This document shows, in pieces, positions 37,256-45,996 of a stretch of 64,000 bases of DNA. Within the stretch, counting starts at the first letter, position 1. Each line of letters begins with the position of its first letter. This DNA comes from Deltaproteobacteria bacterium (GTDB taxonomy: Bacteria > Myxococcota > XYA12-FULL-58-9): positions 1-64,000 of the forward strand of contig JACRCV010000019.1 in assembly GCA_016218825.1 (NCBI GenBank), given 5' to 3'. Position numbers and translations under genes: made by a program. The notes beneath the pieces were generated by a model. It made no database searches and had not been told where the DNA came from. It saw only the letters and a list, made by a program, of their open reading frames with translations.

Positions 37256-39364
37256 CTAGCGCGCCGGCACCGCGACGAACGCCCGCTCGCCGCTCGGGCG
37301 GGCGACCAGGCCGACCGCCGAGCCGCCGGCCCCGGCGGCGTAGGCCTGATTGGGCACCGTGCCGGTGACGATCGCTTCCGCCACCGTGGGGTCGATGAAG
37401 CGGGCGTCCCAGGCGCGGGCCGTCACTTGCGTCTGTCGCGTCCAACCAACGATGCGGCCGTCGTCATCGATCGCCGTCGCGCTGCCCTCGACCACTGCGC
37501 CGGCGAGCGGCAACGCCCCGACCTCCGGACGCCAGAGGACGGGATGCGGCTTGGCGTCCGCGGTCTCCGCCTCGCCCACCACGAGGCCGGCGGCGTTCAC
37601 GCCGAAGGCCACCGCGCTCACGAACCCGGTGGGGATGCCCAGATCGACCGGCCCCGCCACCGTGTCGTCGGCCCCGATCTGCCAGACGACCGCGTGCGGT
37701 GCGCCCGCGGCGTCATCGGCCTCACCGACCGCGCGGCCGTCGGCCGCGATGAAGTAGGCGGCGCTGGCCTCGCCGGCGAGCCCGTCGAGCAGCACCGGGC
37801 CCGGGCTCACCGCCCCGGCGGCGTCGACCCGCCAGAGCGCCGCGTGCCTTACGCCGGTCGGCTCCTCGACGACGCCGACCACCTGGCCGCTGCCGTTGAT
37901 GCCGTACGCCGCGGTGGCGAGCCAGCCGCCGCTTCCGGCGAGCGCGACAGGCACGGCGCTCACCCGGTTCCAGAGGACGGCGACCGCGCGGCCGGCCGCG
38001 GCGTCCTCGCAGACGCCGGCGATCTGCCCGAGGTCGTTGATGGCAAACGCGGCGGCCGTGGGATCGGGCGGCGCGGTGGGCAACGCCAACAGCTCGATGG
38101 CGCCGCTGTAGCTCGTGCCGGCCCTCGTCCAGGCCGCGGCGCGCACGGCCCCCGTGGCGACGGTCGATTGGCCGACGACCACGCCCGCGAAGTTGACGCC
38201 GACCGCCAGGCTACGGCTGCCCCCGACGAGCGTCGTCAGATCCCTGACGACGTAGGCGGCGAAGCGCTCGCGGTCGAGCGGCAGCGAGTCGAAGTCGTCG
38301 GCGACGCCGTCGCCATCGTCGTCCGCGTCACACAGGTCGCCGGCGCCGTCGGTGTCCGTGTCGAGCTGGTCGACGTTGACGGTGAGCGGGCAATTGTCGG
38401 TGAGGTCGGGCGTCAGGTCGTTGTCGTTGTCGGCGTCGCAGAGGTCGCCGATGCCGTCGGCGTCTCGATCACCGAGGTCGGCCCCGGGCGTCGTCTTGCA
38501 GTTGTCCTCGTCGTCATCCCAGCCGTCGTTGTCGTCGTCGAGGTCGCAGGCGTCACCGAGGCCGTCGAGGTCGGTGTCGAGCTGGTCGGCGTTCAGCAAG
38601 AGCGGGCAGTTGTCGCTCACGTCCGGCGTCGTATCGCCGTCGTCGTCGTCATCGCACGGGTCGCCAAGGCCGTCGCGGTCGGTGTCGGTCTGGTCGGTGT
38701 CGGCCATGGTCGGGCAGACGTCGCTCGCGTCCGGGATGGCGTCGCTGTCGTCGTCATGGTCGGCGTTGTCACCGACGTGGTCCTGGTCGAGGTCGGCGGT
38801 CTCGCCCGCGTCCCAGGGGAAGGCGTCCTGGGCGTCCGGCGCGTCGTCGCCGTCCTGATTGCCGGACCGATCGCGGACGTCCGGCACCCCGTCGCCGTCG
38901 GCGTCGGCGAGGATGGGTGCCTCAGGCTCGACCGGCGGCAAGAGATCACTGAAGTCGGTGCTCACGAGCACGCGGCCGAGCGCCGGCTCGAGGGTGAGCT
39001 CACCGAGCGCCACCGCGTCGTCACCGTCCGGAAAGTGGAATGGGACCCGCTCGGCCGCACGGGTCACGACGAGGACACCGGCGGTCGGCCCGGCGCCGTC
39101 GAGATCCTCCCGGAAATCAACGAAGTAGTCCCGCCCCGGCGAGAGCCGCAAGGAAAAGCTCGTCGCCGCCGGCGTGATCTCGGCGCGGCTCTCGTCTACG
39201 CCGTCACCGGACACCGCCACCGCGGTGAGCGGCAGCGTCGTCGGCAACGAGCCGGTCAGGCGCGTGCCCGACCCCGTCGTCTCTCCACCGCGACAGCCGA
39301 GGCCGGCGCTGACGAGGGCCGCTAGGGTGAGCTCGAAACTGAGGAGGATGTGGCGGCTGGTCAT
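37256..39364 (-). CDS. TSP3 + HAF-repeat lipoprotein (Q-family)
   Basis: 702 residues, ATG 39364 four nt after the stop of the P-family gene. Lipobox SAGLGC. A short form of the shared N-terminal module at ~30-140 (SFSLRLSPGRDYFVDFRE, GVLVVTRAAERVPFHF, LGELTLEPALGRV). TSP3 units at ~146-361 mix the DAFPWD type with the classical DNCPLLLNADQLDTDLDG type. HAF repeats at ~365-702: NFAGVVVGQSTVATGAVRA, NDLGQIAGVCEDAAAGRA, NGSGQVVGVVEEPTGVRHA, NAAGLVVGEAETADAKPH. Sixty nt upstream of the TSP3 peroxidase, so probably co-transcribed with it. Confidence 0.88.
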   Translation of the reverse strand: MTSRHILLSFELTLAALVSAGLGCRGGETTGSGTRLTGSLPTTLPLTAVAVSGDGVDESRAEITPAATSFSLRLSPGRDYFVDFREDLDGAGPTAGVLVVTRAAERVPFHFPDGDDAVALGELTLEPALGRVLVSTDFSDLLPPVEPEAPILADADGDGVPDVRDRSGNQDGDDAPDAQDAFPWDAGETADLDQDHVGDNADHDDDSDAIPDASDVCPTMADTDQTDTDRDGLGDPCDDDDDGDTTPDVSDNCPLLLNADQLDTDLDGLGDACDLDDDNDGWDDDEDNCKTTPGADLGDRDADGIGDLCDADNDNDLTPDLTDNCPLTVNVDQLDTDTDGAGDLCDADDDGDGVADDFDSLPLDRERFAAYVVRDLTTLVGGSRSLAVGVNFAGVVVGQSTVATGAVRAAAWTRAGTSYSGAIELLALPTAPPDPTAAAFAINDLGQIAGVCEDAAAGRAVAVLWNRVSAVPVALAGSGGWLATAAYGINGSGQVVGVVEEPTGVRHAALWRVDAAGAVSPGPVLLDGLAGEASAAYFIAADGRAVGEADDAAGAPHAVVWQIGADDTVAGPVDLGIPTGFVSAVAFGVNAAGLVVGEAETADAKPHPVLWRPEVGALPLAGAVVEGSATAIDDDGRIVGWTRQTQVTARAWDARFIDPTVAEAIVTGTVPNQAYAAGAGGSAVGLVARPSGERAFVAVPAR

Positions 39365-39368
39365 GGGC

Positions 39369-40898
39369 TCACCGCAAGCTGAGCGGAACGTTCTTGATGG
39401 CTGTCGAGTTGGCGGACACCACGGTCACCGAGCGCCAGCTCTGCTTGACCTCGAAGGCGCCGGCGCACGCCCAGCTGCCGTCGGCCGCGACCGTGGCCTG
39501 CGCCAGGAGCGCGCCGGTCGCGTCGGGTCCGGCGTGGACCCGGATGACGTTGGGGGCGAGATCGGGGCCGAAGGGCTCCGAGGTCGTGCCGGAGACCGCG
39601 AACCGCAGGTGCCGCAGGCGGAGCGCGGCGCGCACGATCTTGAGATCCTCGACGATGACGCTCACGGTCGCCGGCGCCGAGATGAGCCCGCCCGTGTCCT
39701 GGACCACGTACGAGAAGCTGTCGGTCCCGGTGAACCCCGGCGCCGGGGTATAGACGAAGGAGGAGCGGCCGGTCGCGGTCGCCGTGCGCCGGACCACGGT
39801 GCCGTGCGGCGTCGTCGCGGCGATGGCGTACGGCGGCGCCGCGCCCAGGCCGAGACCCTGCGGGTCGATGAAGTGCAGCGAACCGGGGTCGGTGTCGTTG
39901 GCGAGCACGTCGATGTCCACCGCGACGCCGATCGTGGTCCCGCCACGGTCGGGATTGGCCACCGGCGGCTGCGGCGCCGGATCGTCGCGGAAGACCTTCC
40001 CCGACACGCTGAAGCCGGTCGTCTCGACCACGTTGGTGCCCGCGGCGCCGTTCAAGGCGAAGCCGAGCGGCGGGTTCAGGAGCTCGAGGCGCACGAAGTT
40101 CTGCCCGACCGGGCTGCCGGTGATCGGTTGCTCGAGGGGGACGACCAGGCCGTTCACGATCGTCTGCGGGATCGCCAGGTAGAGATCGCCGTTTAGCGCC
40201 TCCAAGAACGGGGGTGTCGCCGCCGGCAAGAGGAACGGCCCGATGCTGCGGTCGAGGACGTCCACCTTGGGCGGCGGCCCGACCTCGCCCGGCAACGGCG
40301 GCGCGGGGCCGTCGAGGAGCGCGAGCGAGTAGTCGCCGGTCCGGCCGGGGCTCACGAAGTTGCCGATCTCCTGGTTGTGGTTGATCTCGCGCCCGCCGCC
40401 GACGCCGCTGACGGCGTAGTCCATCGGCCCGAACGGGTGGGTGATGCGGTAGGTGCCGGTCATCGGCACGTTGGCGCGCACGCGCAGGCGGGCGAAGACC
40501 ACCTGCTGCCCCTCCGCGACCACGAGCGCCGGAAAGCTGGCCACGAGCGCCATCGACACCGTGACGTCACCGGGGGCGCCGAACGGCAGCCCGCCCTGGG
40601 TGCTCGAGAACACCGCGAGCGCGTCCGCCGACCAATACATCTCTTCGACGCCGAAGTTCTGCGGGAACGAGAGGGGGCTGCCCGGCACGGGCTCGAGCGT
40701 CATGCACGGCTTCATGAGCTGACCGCCGACGTCGAGGACCTTGGCCTCGAGGCAGGGCGCGACCTTGAAGCCGGCCGCGTCGGCGTACCAGAGGGGAAAG
40801 CCGTGAGCCAGGCTCGTCGGTCCGAAGCCGGAGAGTGCCGCCTGCGCCGTGCTCGGCGCGATCGCCAAGGCGCAGACGACGAGCGTCAGAGGTCGCAT
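39369..40898 (-). CDS. Exported WY-motif/Ig-like protein (P-family)
   Basis: 509 residues; ATG 40898 preceded by GGAGGAG. Signal peptide to about residue 20 (PSTAQAALSGF). Head: HGFPLWYADAAGFKVAPCL, VEEMYWSAD, QVVFARLRVRAN, TYRITHPFGPMD. Longer than the other single-head members by an insert before the Ig-like domain (SFVYTPAPGFTGTDSFSYVV). C-terminal family domain: LKIVRAALRLRHLRFAVSG, DGSWACAGA, NVPLSLR. It sits between two Q lipoproteins (40986 and 37256), the tightest case of the P/Q pairing (4 nt to the next gene). Confidence 0.8.
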   Translation of the reverse strand: MRPLTLVVCALAIAPSTAQAALSGFGPTSLAHGFPLWYADAAGFKVAPCLEAKVLDVGGQLMKPCMTLEPVPGSPLSFPQNFGVEEMYWSADALAVFSSTQGGLPFGAPGDVTVSMALVASFPALVVAEGQQVVFARLRVRANVPMTGTYRITHPFGPMDYAVSGVGGGREINHNQEIGNFVSPGRTGDYSLALLDGPAPPLPGEVGPPPKVDVLDRSIGPFLLPAATPPFLEALNGDLYLAIPQTIVNGLVVPLEQPITGSPVGQNFVRLELLNPPLGFALNGAAGTNVVETTGFSVSGKVFRDDPAPQPPVANPDRGGTTIGVAVDIDVLANDTDPGSLHFIDPQGLGLGAAPPYAIAATTPHGTVVRRTATATGRSSFVYTPAPGFTGTDSFSYVVQDTGGLISAPATVSVIVEDLKIVRAALRLRHLRFAVSGTTSEPFGPDLAPNVIRVHAGPDATGALLAQATVAADGSWACAGAFEVKQSWRSVTVVSANSTAIKNVPLSLR

Positions 40899-40985
40899 CG
40901 CTCTCCTCCATCATCTCGCCGCGGGGCCTCGCGTGGAGCGCCGCCCGGCCTGTCTCGCAACCAGTCGCGCCGCTTTGCGCCGGAG

Positions 40986-42830
40986 CTACCGCCGGGTGGT
41001 GAAACCGAACCGGCCGTTCGGTCCCGCCAAGGTCCCGACCATGACGTCGACGTTGTTGATGCCGGAGGTCATGGCCAACGTCGCGCTCGACGCGGTCGCG
41101 ATCCCGCTGGCGGTCGTCGTGTGGGTGTCCCAGGCCGCGACCTGGCCGAGGCCGCTCGTCGCCGCCGACCAGCCGGCGATCCGGCCGACGCCGTTGATCG
41201 CCGTGGCGCTGCTCGGCGTCGTGGCGAGGCTGATATCGGTGACCTGCACCACCCCGCCGAGCGTCGACCAGCGCAACGCCCGCGTGCTGCCGTCGGCCAG
41301 CGTGCCGTCGCCGACGGCGTCGCCGTGGTCGTTGACGCTGTAGGCCACGCTGGTCACGTACCCCGCGGGCGCGCCTAAATCGATGACCGCGCTCACGTTG
41401 CCGTCGGCGTCGACGTGCCACATGGTCGCGTGGACCCTGCCGAGGCTGTCCGCCGCCTCGCCGACGGCCTGGCCGGCATCGCTGATCGCGTACACCGAGC
41501 AGAACAAGCCGCCGAGCGCCGGCAACACCGTGGGGCCGTTCACGAGCTGGCCGAGCGCGTCGACCGTCCACAAGACGCCCTGCGTGCCGCCGGCGCCGTT
41601 GTCGGATTGACCGACCACCTGCCCGAGGCTGTTGATCCCGTGGGCGACCGTGGCGCCGCCGCCGGCGAAGCCCGGCAGCGCGACCGGATTCAGCGACGCG
41701 TGGTTCCAGACGACGGCCGTGAGCATGCCGACCATGTCTTCGGACTCGCCGACCATCTGGCCGGAGTCGTTGAGCCCGTAGGCCGCGGTGACGGCGTCTT
41801 CGGCGGCGCCGACGAGCGGCAGGAGCGCCTGGGGCGCCACGTAGTTGGTGCCGTCCTGCGTCCAGAGGACGGCCATCCACATGCCGGCCGCATCCATGGC
41901 CTGGCCGACGACGTCGCCGCCGTCGTTGATGGCGCTCCCCACGCTCATCCCGTCAGGGGTCAAGGGGGGCAACGTCTGGATCTGGAAAGTGACGAACCGC
42001 AGGGGATCGAAGGGGAACGCATCGAGGAAGTCGGGCACGCCGTCGTTGTCGGAGTCGCCCTCGCAGGCGTCGCCGAGCCCGTCGCCGTCGCTGTCGAGCT
42101 GGGTCGGGTTGGGGACCGTCTCGCAGTTGTCGAGCCCGTCCGGGATCCCGTCATTGTCGTTGTCGAGGTCGCACAGATCGCCGATGTGATCGTTGTCGCG
42201 ATCCGTCTGGTTGGCGTTGCGGATGGTCGGGCAGTTGTCCTGGTCGTTGCGCACGCCGTCGCCGTCGACGTCGGTGGCGCAGGCGTCACCGGTGCCGTCC
42301 TGGTTGAGATCGGCCTGATCGGGGTTCATCGTCCCCGGGCAGTTGTCGTCGTCGTTGCCGTGACCGTCACCGTCGAGATCGTCGGCGCAGTCGTCGCCGC
42401 GTGTGTCGTCATCCAGGTCGTCCTGGGTCGGATTCGGCGACAGGGGGCAGTTGTCGAGGTCGTCCTCGACGGCGTCGTTGTCGTCATCATCATCGCAGAC
42501 GTCGCCCGGGCCGTCGCCGTCGTGGTCGTCCTGCGCCGGATCCTGGATCATCGGGCAATCGTCGTCATCGTCGCCGACATCGTCATTGTCGTCGTCGGGA
42601 TCGCAGACGTCGCCGGCTCTGTCGCCGTCGTTGTCGCGCTGATCCGGGTTGGCGAGCTCCGGACAGTTGTCGACCCCGTCGAGGACGCCGTCGCTGTCGA
42701 GATCCTGCCGGAGCGGATCCACGTTCCCCGGGGAGCCGCCGTCTGTCCCCGAGTCGCTACAGCCTGCGACCGTGAGGGCCAGCACCGAGAGCGACGCGCA
42801 CAGGAACGGGTTGAGTCGGATCCGCATCAT
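40986..42830 (-). CDS. TSP3 + HAF-repeat lipoprotein without the N-terminal module (Q-family)
   Basis: 614 residues. I chose ATG 42830 because GGAGG sits six nt upstream; other in-frame ATGs at 42836 and 42827 are adjacent. Lipobox ALTVAGC. Unlike the other three Q proteins it goes directly into classical TSP3 units (~33-273; DNCPELANPDQRDNDGDRAG, DVCDPDDDND). HAF repeats from ~290: NDGGDVVGQAMDAAGM, NDSGQMVGESEDMVGMLTA, NSLGQVVGQSDNGAGGTQG, NDHGDAVGDGTLADGSTRA. First gene of the operon 40986-39369-37256-34049, and divergent from the split oxidase gene at 43137. Confidence 0.88.
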   Translation of the reverse strand: MMRIRLNPFLCASLSVLALTVAGCSDSGTDGGSPGNVDPLRQDLDSDGVLDGVDNCPELANPDQRDNDGDRAGDVCDPDDDNDDVGDDDDDCPMIQDPAQDDHDGDGPGDVCDDDDDNDAVEDDLDNCPLSPNPTQDDLDDDTRGDDCADDLDGDGHGNDDDNCPGTMNPDQADLNQDGTGDACATDVDGDGVRNDQDNCPTIRNANQTDRDNDHIGDLCDLDNDNDGIPDGLDNCETVPNPTQLDSDGDGLGDACEGDSDNDGVPDFLDAFPFDPLRFVTFQIQTLPPLTPDGMSVGSAINDGGDVVGQAMDAAGMWMAVLWTQDGTNYVAPQALLPLVGAAEDAVTAAYGLNDSGQMVGESEDMVGMLTAVVWNHASLNPVALPGFAGGGATVAHGINSLGQVVGQSDNGAGGTQGVLWTVDALGQLVNGPTVLPALGGLFCSVYAISDAGQAVGEAADSLGRVHATMWHVDADGNVSAVIDLGAPAGYVTSVAYSVNDHGDAVGDGTLADGSTRALRWSTLGGVVQVTDISLATTPSSATAINGVGRIAGWSAATSGLGQVAAWDTHTTTASGIATASSATLAMTSGINNVDVMVGTLAGPNGRFGFTTRR

Positions 42831-43136
42831 GGCCATCCTCCAGCGCAGCCGCGAAGTCCGCTTCGCGAGCTCAACGCGTCGGAACGTTGCGCACACCTGA
42901 TGCACGGTTCAAGGGTTTAGCGAACGCGACGTTCGCCGGCCGATCCTGACCGCCGTCGTTTCCTCACTGCCAGATCGCGCGGCCAACTTGACTTCGCTTG
43001 CACCCGTCCCACTTTTCCCCTCTGCAGACGATGCGAGTCTCTTAAGGACGGCACCGCGACCGACCTGGCCGCGCCGCGGCGGGGTGCAGGGGCGAGTGCA
43101 ACTCTCGCGCACAACGCGCGAGTGGAGGGTAAAGCG
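42831..43136. promoter_or_regulatory. 306-bp bidirectional control region with a perfect palindrome
   Basis: This gene-free stretch separates the TSP3/peroxidase operon (minus) from the split-oxidase operon (plus). It contains GCGAACG-CGA-CGTTCGC (42920-42936), a perfect 7-bp inverted repeat with a 3-nt spacer, and near the plus-strand gene the hairpin at 43104-43122. No convincing -35/-10 boxes were found. Confidence 0.45.
43104..43122 (+). promoter_or_regulatory. Leader hairpin before the split-oxidase gene
   Basis: CTCGCGC (43104-43110) and GCGCGAG (43116-43122) form a perfect 7-bp stem with a 5-nt loop ending one base before the GGAGGG ribosome-binding site of the gene at 43137. It may be an operator or modulate translation. 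Confidence 0.4.
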
Positions 43137-44579
43137 ATGGATCGGCGAGGGTTCATGTCAGGTGGCACCGCGGGTCTTGCACTACTCCTGGTAGGTAAGA
43201 AGATGCCTTGGGTCCTCGGCGACCCGGCCTACGCGGCCAAGCCGGTGCGGCGCAACACCATCGATTTCACGATCACCGACGCCCTCAAGGACATGGTCAC
43301 CCACAACTCGCTGAACACGGCGCAATGCTACTTCTGGGTATATAAGGAGGCGAGCTTCGCGGCGGACTGTCCCGCGCCGCTCATCTTCGCCACCTCCGGC
43401 GACACCATGTTCTTCAACATCACCAACGCCCTCACCGAGCCGCACGCGCTGTTCATCCCGGGGCCGCCAGGGCAGCCGCCGATGTTCGACAGCGGCCCGA
43501 TCGCGCCCGGACAGACGATCTCCCGGAAGGTGAAGGTCGGGCCGGCCGGCAGCTACCTGTATTACGACAACCTGAATGCGCCGGTGAACCGGATGATGGG
43601 CTTGCACGGCGCCCTCGTGGTCATGCCGCGCAAGGCCGCCCCCGGTCAGCGCTTCACGCCCTATGACAACCCCACGCCCGCGGTCCAGCGGCTCTTCAAC
43701 GAGCTCGGCACCGCGCATTGGCCGGGGCTCGCCTGGGAACAGGGCGACCCGAACCACGCGACCTTCGCGCCCCCCTTCCGGCAGTACATCTGGGTGCTCC
43801 ATCAACCCTCGTCGCACCTGTTCGCCGAGGTCGGGCAGTTCGCGCAGCAGAACCCCGGCCAGCTCTTCCCGGCGCAGAGCTTCATTGACGCGCTGCACAA
43901 CGAGGCGTTCGTCCCGGCCGGCACCTGGGGCGGGAGCCGCAAGTCCGACTACTTCACGATCAACGGGCAGTCGGGGCACTTCGCACACAACAACCCGTAT
44001 TTGTGCCCGAATCTGCGCGTCGGCGAGCCTTGCGTCATCCGCGTCTTGAACGCCGGCATGCAGATGCACTCCATCCACATCCACTGCAACCATCAGTACG
44101 TGCTCTCGTACGAGGGGCAGCAGCGGGACAACCTCTGGTGGGTGGATACCGCCAGCGCCCGACCCATGGGCGGCTTCGAGTGGCTGAACCCCTACATGCG
44201 CTCGCCGGACGTGCCCAACGTCCTCGGCATCGGCCGGGCCGACCTGTCGCCGGGCCTGCCGACCTTGGCGACGGACGGGCACCTCACGTGGCCGCCCACC
44301 GAAGAGCTCAACACCTTCATCCCGCCCGTAGGGACCATGGCCGGCGGGGTCGACATCTCGGTGCGACTGTCGCCGTTGTGCTTCCCGATGCACGACCACT
44401 GTGAGCCGTCGCAGACGGCCCAGGGTGGCAATTACAACTGCGGCATGATCTCCGGCATGAACATCACCGGCGACCGGACGCTCCCGGGCGGCGTCGTGAC
44501 CTTCCCGAACGAGGGTCACATCGGCCATGGCCCGATGCGGACCGGTCTGGCCGCACCTGAGATGAAGGGGCCGGCGTAA
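43137..44579 (+). CDS. Split multicopper oxidase, subunit A1 (Tat-exported, second-domain half)
   Basis: 480 residues from ATG 43137 (GGAGGG seven nt upstream). Tat-type signal with Arg3-Arg4 (MDRRGFMSGG), hydrophobic stretch and cleavage near AYA. Two cupredoxin domains. In the first, the usual HxH motifs are lost: NALTEPHALFI keeps one His, and the YHSH position reads GSYLYYDNLN before MMGLHGALVV. The second keeps trinuclear-site motifs H311-SI-H314-I-H316 and H419-D-H421. The Cys of a canonical HCH is Asp420, so A1 cannot build a normal type 1 site. The missing half is present in B1 encoded 56 nt downstream, so A1 and B1 probably form one enzyme at their interface (inference). Confidence 0.88.
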   Translation: MDRRGFMSGGTAGLALLLVGKKMPWVLGDPAYAAKPVRRNTIDFTITDALKDMVTHNSLNTAQCYFWVYKEASFAADCPAPLIFATSGDTMFFNITNALTEPHALFIPGPPGQPPMFDSGPIAPGQTISRKVKVGPAGSYLYYDNLNAPVNRMMGLHGALVVMPRKAAPGQRFTPYDNPTPAVQRLFNELGTAHWPGLAWEQGDPNHATFAPPFRQYIWVLHQPSSHLFAEVGQFAQQNPGQLFPAQSFIDALHNEAFVPAGTWGGSRKSDYFTINGQSGHFAHNNPYLCPNLRVGEPCVIRVLNAGMQMHSIHIHCNHQYVLSYEGQQRDNLWWVDTASARPMGGFEWLNPYMRSPDVPNVLGIGRADLSPGLPTLATDGHLTWPPTEELNTFIPPVGTMAGGVDISVRLSPLCFPMHDHCEPSQTAQGGNYNCGMISGMNITGDRTLPGGVVTFPNEGHIGHGPMRTGLAAPEMKGPA

Positions 44580-44635
44580 GCAAGCGAAGCAACTCGGTGG
44601 GAGACACTCCCAAGCAACAACGCGAGGACACGATC

Positions 44636-45991
44636 ATGTCATTTTCGAACCCAGGTTTTCGCATCCCCCGCCAGTCGATCGTCGGCCACGAAGGCGAATG
44701 GGTCAAGATGTGGGATCCACCCACGGCGAGCCCGGCGACACCCGAGCTCGTGGCACCCACGAACCCGGTGCCGGCATTCATCGCCTCGCCGGCGTCCCTC
44801 GTCGCGGGGGCGACCAACGCCATCCCGAACACGGTCCAGCGCCGGTTGATGCACGGCCTGCCGCTGACCATGTGGGACGGCAAGTCCGTGACCTTCTTCG
44901 TCTTCAGCGATCCGGACATCCCCTCCACCTCGGGCGGGACGTTCCCGGCCCCCACCATCCGGGTGCCGCGCGGGGTGATCTTTCATGGCGCGACCTCGGC
45001 CGGCGGCCCGCCGCCGCACACCATCCATTGGCACGGCATGGAGCCGACGCCGATGAACGACGGGGTCGGTCACTGCTCCATGGAGATCGGCTCGTACACC
45101 TACCAGTTCCAGCCGAACTTCATCGGCACCTACTTCTACCATTGCCACCGCAACACGGTGCAGCACTTCGAGTTCGGGCTCTACGGCATGCTCCTGGTCG
45201 AGGCGCCGGACGCCTACGACCCGACCGACGGCAAGAACGTCGGCGGCTATCCGCGGCGGATCGCGGCCAACATCCCGCCGGCGCCCTTCCCCATCCAGAT
45301 CCCGGGGTTCGACTCGACGCCGGTCCACATCATCAACGCGGCCACCGGCAAGCCGTTCCCGCACGCCATGACCGTGCCCTACGACGTCGAGGCCTTGTGG
45401 GTGCTCGACGACCGCGACTCGGTCTGGAGCGATCTCGCGCCGAGCGCCTTTACCACTTTCCCGCGCCACGGCTCGCAGCCGGGCGTCAACGACCTCTTCC
45501 ACCTGAACGCGGGGGTCTCGGACTTCTTTGCCTTCAACGACTACAAACCGGACTACTTCTTCGTCTCGGGCGTCAACGTCCCGGGTGCCGTCGGCTCGCC
45601 CAATCCCGTGGCGATCCCCGGCAACATCGTGGTGCCGCCGGCTCTCAACAGCGGCGTCTCCGGGATGCAGGTCTCGATCAACGCCGCGGTGGGGCAGACC
45701 GTCCTGGTGCGTTGCCTGGATGCCGCCTACGCGTACGCCGAGATCACCTTCCCGATGGACGTCGTCATCATCGCGTTCGACGGTCGCGCCCTCGGCGTGC
45801 CGCCGTTCGGCAACTACAGCTCGGCCTACATCCTGCCCGCGAACACGCCGATCGAGCTCACCACCGCTCGGCGTTTCGACGCGCTCATGCGGCCGACCCA
45901 GGTCGGGAGCTTCTCGGCGCTCGCGAAGCTCCGCGACTACCGTACCGGCGGTGACCTCATCACGATCGAGATCCCGATCACCATCGTGTGA
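44636..45991 (+). CDS. Split multicopper oxidase, subunit B1 (first-domain half, no signal peptide)
   Basis: 451 residues; ATG 44636 with GAGG eight nt upstream. The N-terminus (MSFSNPGFRIPRQS) shows no export signal. First cupredoxin domain: H128-TI-H131-W-H133-G, then EPTPMNDGVG, and H169-C170-H171-x5-H177-FEFGL. This has all ligands for a type 1 site (His128, Cys170, His177) and four trinuclear-site His. In the second domain the motifs are gone: the HxxHxH position reads AYAYAEITF and the HCH position SFSALAKLRDY. This is the mirror image of A1. Likely co-exported with A1 through Tat (inference). Laccase-like substrates or metal ions are possible. Confidence 0.88.
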   Translation: MSFSNPGFRIPRQSIVGHEGEWVKMWDPPTASPATPELVAPTNPVPAFIASPASLVAGATNAIPNTVQRRLMHGLPLTMWDGKSVTFFVFSDPDIPSTSGGTFPAPTIRVPRGVIFHGATSAGGPPPHTIHWHGMEPTPMNDGVGHCSMEIGSYTYQFQPNFIGTYFYHCHRNTVQHFEFGLYGMLLVEAPDAYDPTDGKNVGGYPRRIAANIPPAPFPIQIPGFDSTPVHIINAATGKPFPHAMTVPYDVEALWVLDDRDSVWSDLAPSAFTTFPRHGSQPGVNDLFHLNAGVSDFFAFNDYKPDYFFVSGVNVPGAVGSPNPVAIPGNIVVPPALNSGVSGMQVSINAAVGQTVLVRCLDAAYAYAEITFPMDVVIIAFDGRALGVPPFGNYSSAYILPANTPIELTTARRFDALMRPTQVGSFSALAKLRDYRTGGDLITIEIPITIV

Positions 45992-45996
45992 CGGTC

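Noticed and set aside
34346-39325. Very long open frame on the plus strand opposite the peroxidase and Q-family genes
   Set aside because: It is a high-GC artefact: the composition is Val/Arg/Gly/Asp monotony mirroring the TSP3 codons, there is no domain or ribosome-binding site, and the minus-strand genes have clear lipoboxes, haem motifs and repeats.
43137-45991. A1 and B1 as fragments of one oxidase broken by a frameshift
   Set aside because: Each chain has two complete cupredoxin domains, its own start and ribosome-binding site, and the same split is present in the second pair; motif loss is by substitution, not truncation.
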